Positions 9,751-18,079 of a stretch of DNA of 64,000 nucleotides are shown here, piece after piece. A program made the translations under genes and the position numbers. Below the pieces are notes generated by a model. That model saw only the letters and a list, made by a program, of their open reading frames with translations, did no database searches and was not told the origin of the DNA. Source of the stretch: Dehalococcoides mccartyi (GTDB taxonomy: Bacteria > Chloroflexota > Dehalococcoidia > Dehalococcoidales > Dehalococcoidaceae); NCBI RefSeq assembly GCF_001889305.1, contig NZ_CP013074.1, positions 1,302,001 to 1,366,000 of the forward strand. Direction: 5' to 3'. The number at the start of each line of letters is the position of its first letter. The first letter of the stretch is position 1.

Positions 9751-10367
9751 GCAGCCGGGATTACTTCAATCAGGTAGCAGACAACTGGGACGAAATGCGT
9801 CAGGGCTTTTTCTCAGACCGCATACGCGAAGCTGCCATTGAAGCCGCAGGCGTAAAACCAGAAAGCATAGCCGCCGATATAGGCGCAGGCACGGGATACA
9901 TGACCGCAGAACTGCTGCGGAAAAACTGCAGGGTTGTTGCCATTGACCAATCCTCCGCCATGCTTGCAAAGATTAAATCCAAATTCGGGGCATACGGTGT
10001 ATCCTGTTTGCAGGCAGACGGAAACACACTCCCTTTAAAAGACCAAAGCATAGACTACAGTTTTGCTAACATGTTTCTCCATCATGTCGAGGACCCTGCA
10101 GGGGCAATAAAAGAAATGAGCAGGATACTGCTGCCGGGCGGGCGTCTGGTAATAACAGATCTCTGCCTCCATACGCATGCGGACATGCAGAAAGAACATC
10201 ATGACCATTGGCCTGGATTTGAATTAAAAGCTGTCAAGGGCTGGTTTGAACAGGCCGGACTGAAAAATATTAGGGTTGAAACCTTGAACCAGAAATGTAC
10301 CGCACCAGGCTGTACCTGCAAGGAACAGATTGCCATAGATATTTTTCTGGCCTCGGGTGAGAAATAA
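9747..10367 (+). CDS. Class I SAM-dependent methyltransferase of unknown substrate
   Basis: A 206-residue Rossmann-fold methyltransferase. Motif I is ADIGAGTGYMTAELL (about 43-57), the acidic end of strand 2 is VVAIDQSS, and the DYSFANMFLHHVEDP region matches Methyltransf_11. A C-terminal cluster CTAPGCTCKEQ could bind a metal. The ATG overlaps the purM stop by 4 bases (ATGA), so translation is coupled to purM, but no methylation step is known in purine synthesis. Its position between purM and purH suggests shared expression rather than a pathway role. Confidence 0.75.
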   Translation: MSSRDYFNQVADNWDEMRQGFFSDRIREAAIEAAGVKPESIAADIGAGTGYMTAELLRKNCRVVAIDQSSAMLAKIKSKFGAYGVSCLQADGNTLPLKDQSIDYSFANMFLHHVEDPAGAIKEMSRILLPGGRLVITDLCLHTHADMQKEHHDHWPGFELKAVKGWFEQAGLKNIRVETLNQKCTAPGCTCKEQIAIDIFLASGEK

Positions 10368-10395
10368 AATTTATTTAACATAAGGAGGGATTGTC

Positions 10396-11937
10396 ATGAG
10401 GGCTATCCTAAGCGTCTCAGATAAAACCGGTCTTATCGAATTCGCCAAGGGCTTATCAGAACTGGGTTTTGATATATACAGCACCGGCGGAACCAAGAAA
10501 TCACTACAGCAGGCGAATGTAACCGTTCACGGCATTTCAAATATGACCGGTTCACCTGAAATACTGGACGGCAGGGTTAAAACCCTGCACCCCAAGGTAC
10601 ACGGCGGCATACTTGCCCGGCGTGACTTGCCCGAACATATGGCCGAACTGGAAGAACACAATATCCAACCCATTGACATGGTGGTAGTCAATCTCTATCC
10701 ATTTGTCAAGACTGTTTCACGTCCGGATGTAAGCCTGACCGATGCACTGGAAAACATCGATATCGGCGGCCCCACCATGATAAGGGCTTCCGCCAAGAAC
10801 TTCCCAAGTGTGATTGTAGTGGTAGACCCACAGGATTACCCCCGTGTGCTCGAACACCTTAAAACAGGCACTTTGAGCCTTGATGAACGCAAAAAGCTAG
10901 CCCAAAAGGCTTTTCAGCATGTAGCTATGTACGACACTGCTATCTCCCAGTATCTCTGGCAAGGAGAAGAGGGCTTCCCCGAAAATATGACCATAGCCCT
11001 TTCCAAACGCTATGACCTGCGTTACGGTGAAAACCCCCACCAGCCGGCAGTATTTTACGCTGAAAACAGGGTTGGACAAGGACAGGACACCGGTATTACC
11101 TGGGCGCAGCAGGTCTGGGGCAAACAGCTTTCCTTTAACAATATCTTAGATGCAGACGCCGCCTGGGGTGCCGCCACCGATTTCTCGGCCGCAACAGTAG
11201 CCATAGTCAAACATACCAATACCTGCGGCCTGTGCAGCCGCGAAGATGTAGCCGAAGCCTACAAGAAGGCCTTTTCGGGTGACCCCGTTTCGGCTTATGG
11301 CGGTATAGTAGCCTCCAACCGCAAAGTGACACTGGCCATGGCCGAAGCCATGAAGGGTGTCTTTTATGAAATCATCATTGCCCCCGAATATGCCCCGGAG
11401 GCACTGGAATTCCTTAAAACCCGTAAGGATTTGCGTATACTTATAGCCGACCTTCCCAAACATAATGATACCGCAACCTTTTCACTGGATTACCGCCGGG
11501 TAAAGGGAGGGTTGCTGGTTCAGGCTGCTGACGAACTGGCGGAAGATGCCCTTCAAACCAAAGTGGCAACCAAACGCGCACCCACTGCGGAGGAAATGGC
11601 GGATTTGAAATTTGCCTGGCGGGCAGTCAAGCATATCAAATCAAACGCTATTGTTCTGGCCAAAAATAAAGTACTGCTGGGCATGGGCGCAGGGCAACCG
11701 AACAGGGTAGTCAGCGTAGACATTGCCAAGAGCAAGGCCGGTGAGGCATCAAAGGGCAGTGTCATGGCCTCTGATGCCATGTTCCCCTTCCCTGATAGTG
11801 TTGAACAGGCGGCGGTGGCCGGAGTGACCGCCATTATCCAGCCGGGTGGTTCTATCCGCGACCAAGAGTCTATTGACGCTGCCAATAAATATAATATCGC
11901 CATGGTCTTTACCGGAACGCGTCACTTCCGCCATTAG
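10396..11937 (+). CDS. purH: Bifunctional AICAR transformylase / IMP cyclohydrolase
   Basis: A 513-residue enzyme catalysing the last two steps to IMP. The N-terminal MGS-like cyclohydrolase domain begins RAILSVSDKTGLIEFA with STGGTKKSL and the DGRVKTLHPKVHGG motif (about 55-68). The C-terminal transformylase domain has RYGENPHQ (about 208-215), the KHTNTCG motif (about 272) and ends with FTGTRHFRH. The SD AAGGAGGG precedes the ATG. The length equals that of the family. Confidence 0.96.
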   Translation: MRAILSVSDKTGLIEFAKGLSELGFDIYSTGGTKKSLQQANVTVHGISNMTGSPEILDGRVKTLHPKVHGGILARRDLPEHMAELEEHNIQPIDMVVVNLYPFVKTVSRPDVSLTDALENIDIGGPTMIRASAKNFPSVIVVVDPQDYPRVLEHLKTGTLSLDERKKLAQKAFQHVAMYDTAISQYLWQGEEGFPENMTIALSKRYDLRYGENPHQPAVFYAENRVGQGQDTGITWAQQVWGKQLSFNNILDADAAWGAATDFSAATVAIVKHTNTCGLCSREDVAEAYKKAFSGDPVSAYGGIVASNRKVTLAMAEAMKGVFYEIIIAPEYAPEALEFLKTRKDLRILIADLPKHNDTATFSLDYRRVKGGLLVQAADELAEDALQTKVATKRAPTAEEMADLKFAWRAVKHIKSNAIVLAKNKVLLGMGAGQPNRVVSVDIAKSKAGEASKGSVMASDAMFPFPDSVEQAAVAGVTAIIQPGGSIRDQESIDAANKYNIAMVFTGTRHFRH

Positions 11938-11954
11938 AAATAACCGGAGGGGTT

Positions 11955-12956
11955 ATGAGTATTAAACCAAAGTTTAATATACCCGGAAACCTGCTCTCAG
12001 GGGATACCACTGATATTTATTTTGCCCGTACAGTGGAAATACTGACCAAGGAAAACCAGAATCCTTTAGCAGTGATGGAAGTATTTGCCACCCGGCCGGG
12101 TATTCTGTGCGGCCTGAGCGAGGCTGTAGAGCTTCTGCAGGCGATATTACCGGCGGGCGAGGGCGAAATATGGGCTTTGGAAGACGGCGACCAGATTTCC
12201 GCTAAGGAAGTTGTCATGCGCATCAAAGCTCCTTATCTGAGCTTCGGTCTTTACGAGACTGTTTATTTAGGCATGCTGGCTTCAGGTACAGGCTGGGCAA
12301 CCGCCGCCAGTGAATGTGTTGAAGCAGCAGGGGATATACCAGTTACCAGCTTTGGTGCACGCCATATCCACCCGCTGGTTGCCGGACGCATGGATTATGC
12401 TGCTATAGTGGGCGGGTGCAAAGGCTGTTCATCTATTGAAGGTGCACGGTTATCAGGAATCAACCCTTCGGGCACCATTCCCCATGCCCTGATACTGGTC
12501 ATGGGTGATACTTTAAAAGCCACCCTGGCCTTTGACAAACACATGCCGCCCCAAGTACCCAGAATAGCTCTGGTGGACACCTTTAAAGACGAAGTGGAAG
12601 AAAGCTTGCGGGTAGCCGTTGCCATGGGACAAAGGCTGGACAGTGTCAGGCTGGACACCCCCCTTGAGAGAGGCAGAGTCACAGCCGATTTGGTTAAAGA
12701 AGTACGGGCCAATCTGGATATGGACGGACACAAACACGTTAAGATATTTGTCTCGGGCGGCCTTACCCCGGAACGTATCCGCTACTTTGCGGAGAATAAC
12801 GCCCCGGTAGACGGCTACGGCACAGGCAGTTATATAAGCGGTGCCCGCCCTATTGATTTCACCGCAGATTTGCACGAAATTGATGGCAAACCGATAGCCA
12901 AGCGGGGGCGGATACCCGGTCTTGCCCAAAACCCCCGCCTCAAAAAAGTACGCTAG
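11955..12956 (+). CDS. pncB: Nicotinate phosphoribosyltransferase
   Basis: A 333-residue enzyme of the NAPRTase/NadC-like type II phosphoribosyltransferase family that salvages nicotinate to nicotinate mononucleotide for NAD synthesis. Visible features are VMEVFATRPGILCGL near the N-terminus, the SFGARHIHP motif (about 131-139), and the phosphate-binding region IFVSGGLTPERI followed by VDGYGTGSYIS near the C-terminus. It is the short form (about 330-350 residues). It lies 17 bases after purH with the SD CCGGAGGGG, and a rho-independent terminator follows. Confidence 0.85.
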   Translation: MSIKPKFNIPGNLLSGDTTDIYFARTVEILTKENQNPLAVMEVFATRPGILCGLSEAVELLQAILPAGEGEIWALEDGDQISAKEVVMRIKAPYLSFGLYETVYLGMLASGTGWATAASECVEAAGDIPVTSFGARHIHPLVAGRMDYAAIVGGCKGCSSIEGARLSGINPSGTIPHALILVMGDTLKATLAFDKHMPPQVPRIALVDTFKDEVEESLRVAVAMGQRLDSVRLDTPLERGRVTADLVKEVRANLDMDGHKHVKIFVSGGLTPERIRYFAENNAPVDGYGTGSYISGARPIDFTADLHEIDGKPIAKRGRIPGLAQNPRLKKVR

Positions 12957-12976
12957 CTATCCCCATACTAAAGTTT

Positions 12977-13004
12977 AAAGCGGCTCTGACCAGCCGCTTT
13001 TTTT
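12977..13004 (+). terminator. Terminator of the purine/pncB operon
   Basis: AAAGCGGCT (12977-12985), a 6-base loop and AGCCGCTTT (12992-13000) form a perfect 9-bp stem followed by T residues. Confidence 0.88.
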
Positions 13005-13006
13005 AT

Positions 13007-13039
13007 TTGACAGAAATAACCAACTGAAGTATTATTCAG
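13007..13039 (+). promoter_or_regulatory. Promoter and putative operator of the abrB-arsM pair
   Basis: TTGACA (13007-13012), a 17-base spacer and TATTAT (13030-13035). A perfect inverted repeat CTGAA-N6-TTCAG (13024-13039) overlaps the -10 box, where a repressor would block initiation. A further CTGA lies just downstream. The binding protein is unknown; the adjacent AbrB-like protein is one candidate. Confidence 0.6.
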
Positions 13040-13074
13040 TATATTCTGATTTTTCTGATTTTTGTGAGGCCAAT

Positions 13075-13323
13075 ATGGAAGAAAAATGTTGCTGCGGCAT
13101 AGATGCCATTGTAAGCGTGGATGCCCGCGGCCAGCTGGTACTGCCAAAGGAAATCCGCACTAAGCTGGATATTCAGCCGGGAGACAAGCTGGCAGCCATT
13201 ACCCGGCATTCAAACGGGAAACCCTGCTGTCTGCTGCTTATCAAAGCAGACGAATTTTCGGAATTGGCCAATGAAATAGTCAGCCCCATTTTAAAAAACA
13301 TGACAATTGCAGGAGGAGATTAA
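13075..13323 (+). CDS. AbrB/SpoVT-type swapped-hairpin DNA-binding protein with N-terminal cysteines
   Basis: An 82-residue protein. The segment IDAIVSVDARGQLVLPKEIRTKLDIQPGDKLAAI is the AbrB/MazE swapped-hairpin fold used by transition-state regulators and antitoxins. It is preceded by a cysteine cluster (MEEKCCCG), and another Cys lies in GKPCCLLL; these could sense arsenite or another thiophilic metal (inference). It lies 3 bases upstream of an ArsM-like gene, so a regulatory or metal-binding partner role is likely. No toxin gene is adjacent, so it is not an evident antitoxin. Confidence 0.75.
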   Translation: MEEKCCCGIDAIVSVDARGQLVLPKEIRTKLDIQPGDKLAAITRHSNGKPCCLLLIKADEFSELANEIVSPILKNMTIAGGD

Positions 13324-13326
13324 CCT

Positions 13327-14160
13327 ATGGCAGACATCAAGAAACTGGTTCGGGAAGAATATGGCCAGATAGCCGAAAATGCGGCTTCGCCAGCCAGCGG
13401 CTGCAGTTGCTGCAGCTGCAGCTCAGACATGGCAGCCGAATCCAGCCTTCAGGCAGGCTATACCGAAGAGGAAATAAACTCCGTTCCCGAAGGGGCGAAC
13501 CTGGGACTGGGGTGCGGCAACCCTCTGGCACTGGCTGAAATAAAGGCAGGGGAAACCGTACTGGATTTGGGGTCGGGCGGCGGCTTTGACTGCTTTTTGG
13601 CAAGCCCGCGGGTAGGTGCAAAAGGTAAAGTAATAGGTGTTGACATGACACCCCAAATGCTGTCTATAGCCAAACGCAACGCTTTTCAGGGCGGCTATAC
13701 CAATGTGGAGTTTATCCAGGGGGAGATTGAAAACCTGCCGCTGGAGTCAGACAGCATAGACCTTATCATCTCCAACTGCGTAATAAATCTGTCACCGGAT
13801 AAGCCCGCTGTTTTCAAAGAAGCCTTGCGGGTGCTCAAGCCGGGCGGACGGATAGTTATATCCGACATTGTACTTGAAGGGGAACTGCCGGAAGAAGTCC
13901 GCAAATCTGCCGCCGCATATGTAAGCTGTATTGCCGGTGCGGAACAATTCTATGATTATTTGGATATAATCCACGACGCCGGTTTTATTGACATAACATT
14001 ACTATCCAAAGAAACCTACGGCTCAGGCAGCTGCTGTGATGACCAAGGTTGCGGCTGCGGCTGTTCAGACGAATCCTGTCACAGCCATGAAGATGCTGAA
14101 ACCAATGAGCTGGATGGTTTAATAAGCAGTCTAAGGCTCAAAGCTTATAAACCGCTTTAG
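13327..14160 (+). CDS. arsM: Arsenite S-adenosylmethionine methyltransferase, ArsM-like
   Basis: A 277-residue SAM-dependent enzyme that would methylate As(III) to methylated arsenicals. Markers are GYTEEEINSVPEGANLGLGCGNP (residues about 44-66), typical of ArsM including its conserved Cys in LGCGNP, the SAM motif VLDLGSGGGFDC (78-89), and the Cys in YVSCIAGA that matches another As-binding cysteine. Cysteine clusters flank the core: CSCCSC (26-31) and CCDDQGCGCGCSDESC near residues 235-250. The partner AbrB-like gene precedes it. The stop overlaps the convergent tilS stop by 4 bases. Confidence 0.85.
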   Translation: MADIKKLVREEYGQIAENAASPASGCSCCSCSSDMAAESSLQAGYTEEEINSVPEGANLGLGCGNPLALAEIKAGETVLDLGSGGGFDCFLASPRVGAKGKVIGVDMTPQMLSIAKRNAFQGGYTNVEFIQGEIENLPLESDSIDLIISNCVINLSPDKPAVFKEALRVLKPGGRIVISDIVLEGELPEEVRKSAAAYVSCIAGAEQFYDYLDIIHDAGFIDITLLSKETYGSGSCCDDQGCGCGCSDESCHSHEDAETNELDGLISSLRLKAYKPL

Positions 14161-15587
14161 CCCAACAGATTGAATTCCACCCGAAGCACCCGGCGGGTCT
14201 TTTCGTCTATCTTGGCGGACTGGCCGATACGATAACCCACCAACCAGAGTATCTTTTTGCCGGAAATAAGCAATGGTACTCTGGCCCGCCAGCTTCGGGG
14301 GATTTTATTATCTATCATAAATTCCTTCAGGCTTTTGGCTTCTTCCATACCCAGCGGCTGAAACTGATCACCCTCGGTGCGGGTGCGGACTGCCAGGTCA
14401 CTCCCGGCTTTGTCCATATCCAGATAAGCCACCAGAGTACTTTCACTTAAATCCAGCCCCACTGGAGAAGGCAATATTTCAGTTTTTACCACCCAGCCGT
14501 CAATGACAGTTTCCTTGCCAATTGTCAGCGAATACTCACCCTCACAAGGCGGATACGGACAGAGAGCGTCAATGCCCCAGCCCAGTAGGTAATGCTCATA
14601 GTCTACCTGAAAAACCAGTTTATAAGGTAAATCTATTCGCCGTCCGGCAGGCCTGTCCAACGTCTGGACAATGCTCTCTATATGACGGGCTTCAATGTCT
14701 TTTAATCCGCCCAGCAATTCTTCCATCATCTGACGCAAAAGGTTTCTTTTAAGTGCAGGATGAAGCCGCTGCATCTCTATTTTTTCAATCATAAGCACAT
14801 TATCCTGACGGATTACCAGTTCAGCCTTCATTTGGGAGGTAACTTCATCCAGCAGAGCCATTTCTTCTCCCGCAATAAAAGCGGTGCGGAGTATGGTTTC
14901 CTCAAACGCAGGGTTAATTGCCCGAAGCATGGGCAATACCTCCAGCCTTATCCTGTTCCGCAGGGGTTCGGTGCTTTGATTAGTTGCGTCCTGTACGGGT
15001 GAAAGTCCGGCTTCGCAGCAATAACTTTGAGTTTCCGCCCGGCTGAGACTGAGCAAAGGGCGGATAACCCTTAGACAGCCCGCACCGGCTATGTCACGGC
15101 TTACAACAGGTCTAAGCCCTTGAAGACCTCGGGTTCCGCTGCCGCGTACCAGATGGAGCATAACGGTTTCAATATTGTCATCTATAGTATGTCCCACCGC
15201 TACTGCCGCCGCACCGTGTTCAGCCGCAGTCCGGCAAAGAAAAGCATAACGCATTTCACGGGCGGCTTCTTCAGTTGACAGGTGGTGTTCATCCTGATAG
15301 GCCTTGACACTGATTTTCTGCTGGCAAAGGGGCAAGCCTAAATTATCGGCCAGTTCAGCCACATAGGCGGCATCCCGCTCAGACTCTTCACCCCGCAATC
15401 CATGATTCAAGTGTGCCAGCCGTAAACTGAACCCCATTTCACTACTCAGTTTATGCATTATGTAAAGCATGCAAACAGAGTCAGGCCCGCCGGAAACAGC
15501 CAGCAGTATTTCATTTCCGGCTGAAACCAGCCCCTGCTTTTTTATATATTTTCTTACCCGTTCTGTCAAAATATCGGTATTGTCCAA
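14157..15587 (-). CDS. tilS: tRNA(Ile)-lysidine synthase
   Basis: A 476-residue enzyme that converts C34 of tRNA-Ile(CAU) to lysidine so that it reads AUA codons. The N-terminal PP-loop SGGPDS (residues 30-35) binds ATP. HLNHGLRGEESERDA and the GHTIDDNIETVMLHLVRGSGTRGLQGL stretch are family-typical. The C-terminal TilS domain includes EAKSLKEFMIDNKIPRSWR and ends near residue 476, matching full-length enzymes. It is convergent with arsM. On the minus strand it follows the histidine phosphatase gene by 43 bases. Confidence 0.95.
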   Translation of the reverse strand: MDNTDILTERVRKYIKKQGLVSAGNEILLAVSGGPDSVCMLYIMHKLSSEMGFSLRLAHLNHGLRGEESERDAAYVAELADNLGLPLCQQKISVKAYQDEHHLSTEEAAREMRYAFLCRTAAEHGAAAVAVGHTIDDNIETVMLHLVRGSGTRGLQGLRPVVSRDIAGAGCLRVIRPLLSLSRAETQSYCCEAGLSPVQDATNQSTEPLRNRIRLEVLPMLRAINPAFEETILRTAFIAGEEMALLDEVTSQMKAELVIRQDNVLMIEKIEMQRLHPALKRNLLRQMMEELLGGLKDIEARHIESIVQTLDRPAGRRIDLPYKLVFQVDYEHYLLGWGIDALCPYPPCEGEYSLTIGKETVIDGWVVKTEILPSPVGLDLSESTLVAYLDMDKAGSDLAVRTRTEGDQFQPLGMEEAKSLKEFMIDNKIPRSWRARVPLLISGKKILWLVGYRIGQSAKIDEKTRRVLRVEFNLLG

Positions 15588-15630
15588 GGGTATATTCCCG
15601 CCTTTTAAAATTTAATGAATAAGTATATTT

Positions 15631-16254
15631 TCAAATGCAACGGCTGTCATGGTGAAAGCCATTTTCGTTAAAAAGTGCCAGATAGGCCTGACTGCCCTTA
15701 AACTCTATCAGACTCAGGCTGCCGATGTGAAGCCTGAAATTGCCCATTTTTTCCAGGGGCAAATCAAGCACCTTGCAGATAATAGCCAGTATCACAAAAT
15801 AATGGCAGACCACCGCCACATTCCGGTCAGGGTGCTTGGCAGCTATATCAGTGATAACCCGCCAGGCACGGGTCTGGACATCAGTGAGGGATTCGCCGCC
15901 GGGAATACGGGGTAAACCGCCCTCAGGATGGGGTTCGGTAAAAAGTTCGGTAACCTTCATATTGGTACTGCCCATGTCAATACCTTCAAAATCACCTGCC
16001 TCTATCTCCCGAAGGTCAGGTGCGGTATTAATGGCAAGCCCATGCTCAAGTGCAATAACCTCGGCGGTCACTTTTGCCCGGCTGAGAGGACTGGTATATA
16101 TGGCAGACAGTTTTTCCTCTTTTAGCCGCAGTGCCAGACTGCGGGTCTGGTGTAGCCCGTTTTCATTCAAGGGGGTATCACTTAACCCTCCCTGCAGCCG
16201 CCTTTTATTATTCCAGTCTGTTTCCCCGTGGCGTATCAAATATATTCTGGTCAT
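15631..16254 (-). CDS. Histidine phosphatase family protein (phosphoglycerate-mutase-like)
   Basis: A 207-residue branch-1 histidine phosphatase. The catalytic motif LIRHGETDWN is at residues 6-15, with the LRLKEEKLSAIYTSPLSRAKVTAEVIA segment and a second histidine in VAVVCHYFVI (about 150). Substrates in this family range from phosphoglycerate to alpha-ribazole phosphate. Cobamide-dependent dehalogenation in this organism makes alpha-ribazole phosphatase (CobC) a plausible alternative, but nothing here decides it. It starts 2 bases after the M48 gene stop and is probably cotranscribed with it. Confidence 0.82.
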   Translation of the reverse strand: MTRIYLIRHGETDWNNKRRLQGGLSDTPLNENGLHQTRSLALRLKEEKLSAIYTSPLSRAKVTAEVIALEHGLAINTAPDLREIEAGDFEGIDMGSTNMKVTELFTEPHPEGGLPRIPGGESLTDVQTRAWRVITDIAAKHPDRNVAVVCHYFVILAIICKVLDLPLEKMGNFRLHIGSLSLIEFKGSQAYLALFNENGFHHDSRCI

Positions 16255-16256
16255 GT

Positions 16257-17435
16257 CTAGCCTCTGTCTAGGCTGTGGCGTTTTTCGAATTCGTCCGCCA
16301 AGCGGATTCTCTGCATATAGCTGGGATGATCTTGAGTGAGCCGTTCAAGCCAGTTTGAGGGTTCGGCTTCAGACAAATTCTGGTTGGTCAGACGAGTCAT
16401 AGCTGTCCGAAAAGCCGCAGGGTTATTACTGATATTCAGAGCAAATTCATCTGCCTGTTTTTCAATTTTGCGGGTAAAGAGACTGATCACAGGTGAAATA
16501 AGCAAAAGCAGTACCAAAAGTATACCCCCAAGCAAGGGCAGCCCGGCAGGGTCTGCCAGTCCTTGGTATCCCACAGCATCACTCAGATAACTGAAAATAA
16601 CCCCGCCCGCTGCCAGCACCCCGAACAAGATTGCTGCCTGAAGGAAAAAAAGACGAAGCATATCATTATGCTGCTGGTGAGCAATCTCATGGGACATGAT
16701 AACCTCTATTTCAGGTATAGAGTAACGGTCTATCATATTGTCACTTAAAACTATCCGTCTTGTACGTCCCAGACCCATAAGGGCGGCATTGGCAGCAGTT
16801 CCGCGGGCACTCAACTCTATAACATATATACCGCGAACATACACGCCTATACGGCGGCATAGCTCTAAAAGGCTATCTCTCAGTTTACCTTCTGCCATGG
16901 GTTTCATGGAGTAGAAAAGTGGTATAAGCCAGACCGGAGCAATAAAAGTCATACCCATGCTGACAGCCAGAAATCCCAGCCAAACCAGCAGCCACCAGAT
17001 ATCCGGCCAAGTATCCATAACGGCATAAACCGCAGCTACCAGAAGCCCACCCAGCACCAGAGTGATTAAAAAAGATTTGGCGGCATCTGTGAAAAATGCC
17101 TGACGTGTCTGGCTTAGTACACCATAGCGTTTGCCCAATACATATCCGGTGTAATAACCAAACGGCAGGCTGAATATTTCGTAAACCAGCGCAATAAGGC
17201 CAAAATAGACAACGGCTGACCAAACAAGCGGCAATCCCAAATGGCCGGTAAAAGAGGCAGATAATCCGCCAAAGATCAGACCCAATGCCGCTAAGGCAAT
17301 AATAATCGTCTGAATATAAGCGAACCGGCGTTGAAGCCGGCTGTATTCTCCGGCTTTTTGCTGGCGTTCGGTATCCAGCCTAAGGGGAGAGTTTAAACTA
17401 TTTTCGGGTGGAAGAGCCAGTTCATCTTCAGGCAT
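16257..17435 (-). CDS. M48-family membrane metalloprotease (Ste24/HtpX-like)
   Basis: A 392-residue protein with several hydrophobic segments (about 40-60, 70-95, 122-140, 145-175) and a cytoplasm-facing zinc protease domain with the motif HEIAH (249-253). Two further membrane helices follow (about 258-310), then the third ligand region EKQADEFALNI. The length and helix pattern resemble CAAX-protease Ste24 rather than the shorter HtpX, suggesting a role in membrane-protein quality control. The start overlaps the upstream gene's stop (TGATG). Confidence 0.88.
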   Translation of the reverse strand: MPEDELALPPENSLNSPLRLDTERQQKAGEYSRLQRRFAYIQTIIIALAALGLIFGGLSASFTGHLGLPLVWSAVVYFGLIALVYEIFSLPFGYYTGYVLGKRYGVLSQTRQAFFTDAAKSFLITLVLGGLLVAAVYAVMDTWPDIWWLLVWLGFLAVSMGMTFIAPVWLIPLFYSMKPMAEGKLRDSLLELCRRIGVYVRGIYVIELSARGTAANAALMGLGRTRRIVLSDNMIDRYSIPEIEVIMSHEIAHQQHNDMLRLFFLQAAILFGVLAAGGVIFSYLSDAVGYQGLADPAGLPLLGGILLVLLLLISPVISLFTRKIEKQADEFALNISNNPAAFRTAMTRLTNQNLSEAEPSNWLERLTQDHPSYMQRIRLADEFEKRHSLDRG

Positions 17436-18079
17436 CAGGCCTCCAAAACAAGCCGTCTACGCTCCATTGACAGGGGAAATTCGGTAATACCCAGTGCCTT
17501 GGTCAATTGTTCAGGGCGGCCTGCCCCTTTACTATCGCACTGAAGGAGCATCCGTAGACGCAGTACACCCTCTGCCAGAGAAACCACTTCCAGTTCAGCT
17601 ACCTGAGCGCGCAAATCATATTCTTTCACCTTGTCCTGACGCTGCAATTGCCAGACAAGAATGTCTTTAGCCAGAAATTCATCCACCGCCTGCCGGCACT
17701 CCGCAAGGGACATGCAAGTACGCACATCTACCAGATACTCCGCCTGCCGCACCAGTGCCTGCAGCGAATCCTGTTCAAGTGGCACAACACAGCTTTGGAG
17801 TATCTTGACACCCTCCGGCAGCTGGCGATTTATTAAATCTTCAAAATAATGGGGACTGAGAGCGGCGGAAGTATACAAATCCATAAATTCCGCCCGGCTG
17901 GTATATCCAACCGGCAAGGGTGATGCCAAAGCCATGCGCGGGTGCGGGTTAAACCCCTCCGAATAAGCAGGTTCTACTCCTGCCCGGTAAAAAGCTCTCT
18001 GCCACAGACGTATTATGTCAAGGTGAGAAACAAATTTCAGGTTTTCTCCCCTTTGATATTTAACTCTTAGACGCTGCAC
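17435..18079 (-). CDS. DUF2344 / TIGR03936-family radical-SAM-associated protein
   Basis: A 214-residue protein beginning MQRLRVKYQRGENLKFVSHLDIIRLWQRAFYRAGVEPAYSEGFNPHPRMALASPLPVGYTS, the signature of DUF2344. In many bacteria this family is fused to or follows a TIGR03960 radical SAM protein and often neighbours ribonuclease G and L21/L27 genes; none of those is present here. The biochemical function is unknown to me. It overlaps the upstream CNNM gene by 20 bases and the downstream protease by 1 base, showing operon translation. Confidence 0.85.
   Translation of the reverse strand: MQRLRVKYQRGENLKFVSHLDIIRLWQRAFYRAGVEPAYSEGFNPHPRMALASPLPVGYTSRAEFMDLYTSAALSPHYFEDLINRQLPEGVKILQSCVVPLEQDSLQALVRQAEYLVDVRTCMSLAECRQAVDEFLAKDILVWQLQRQDKVKEYDLRAQVAELEVVSLAEGVLRLRMLLQCDSKGAGRPEQLTKALGITEFPLSMERRRLVLEA

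Noticed and set aside
13337-13679. Cys/Pro-rich minus-strand frames opposite arsM
   Set aside because: They are the reverse reading of the cysteine-rich ArsM N-terminus.
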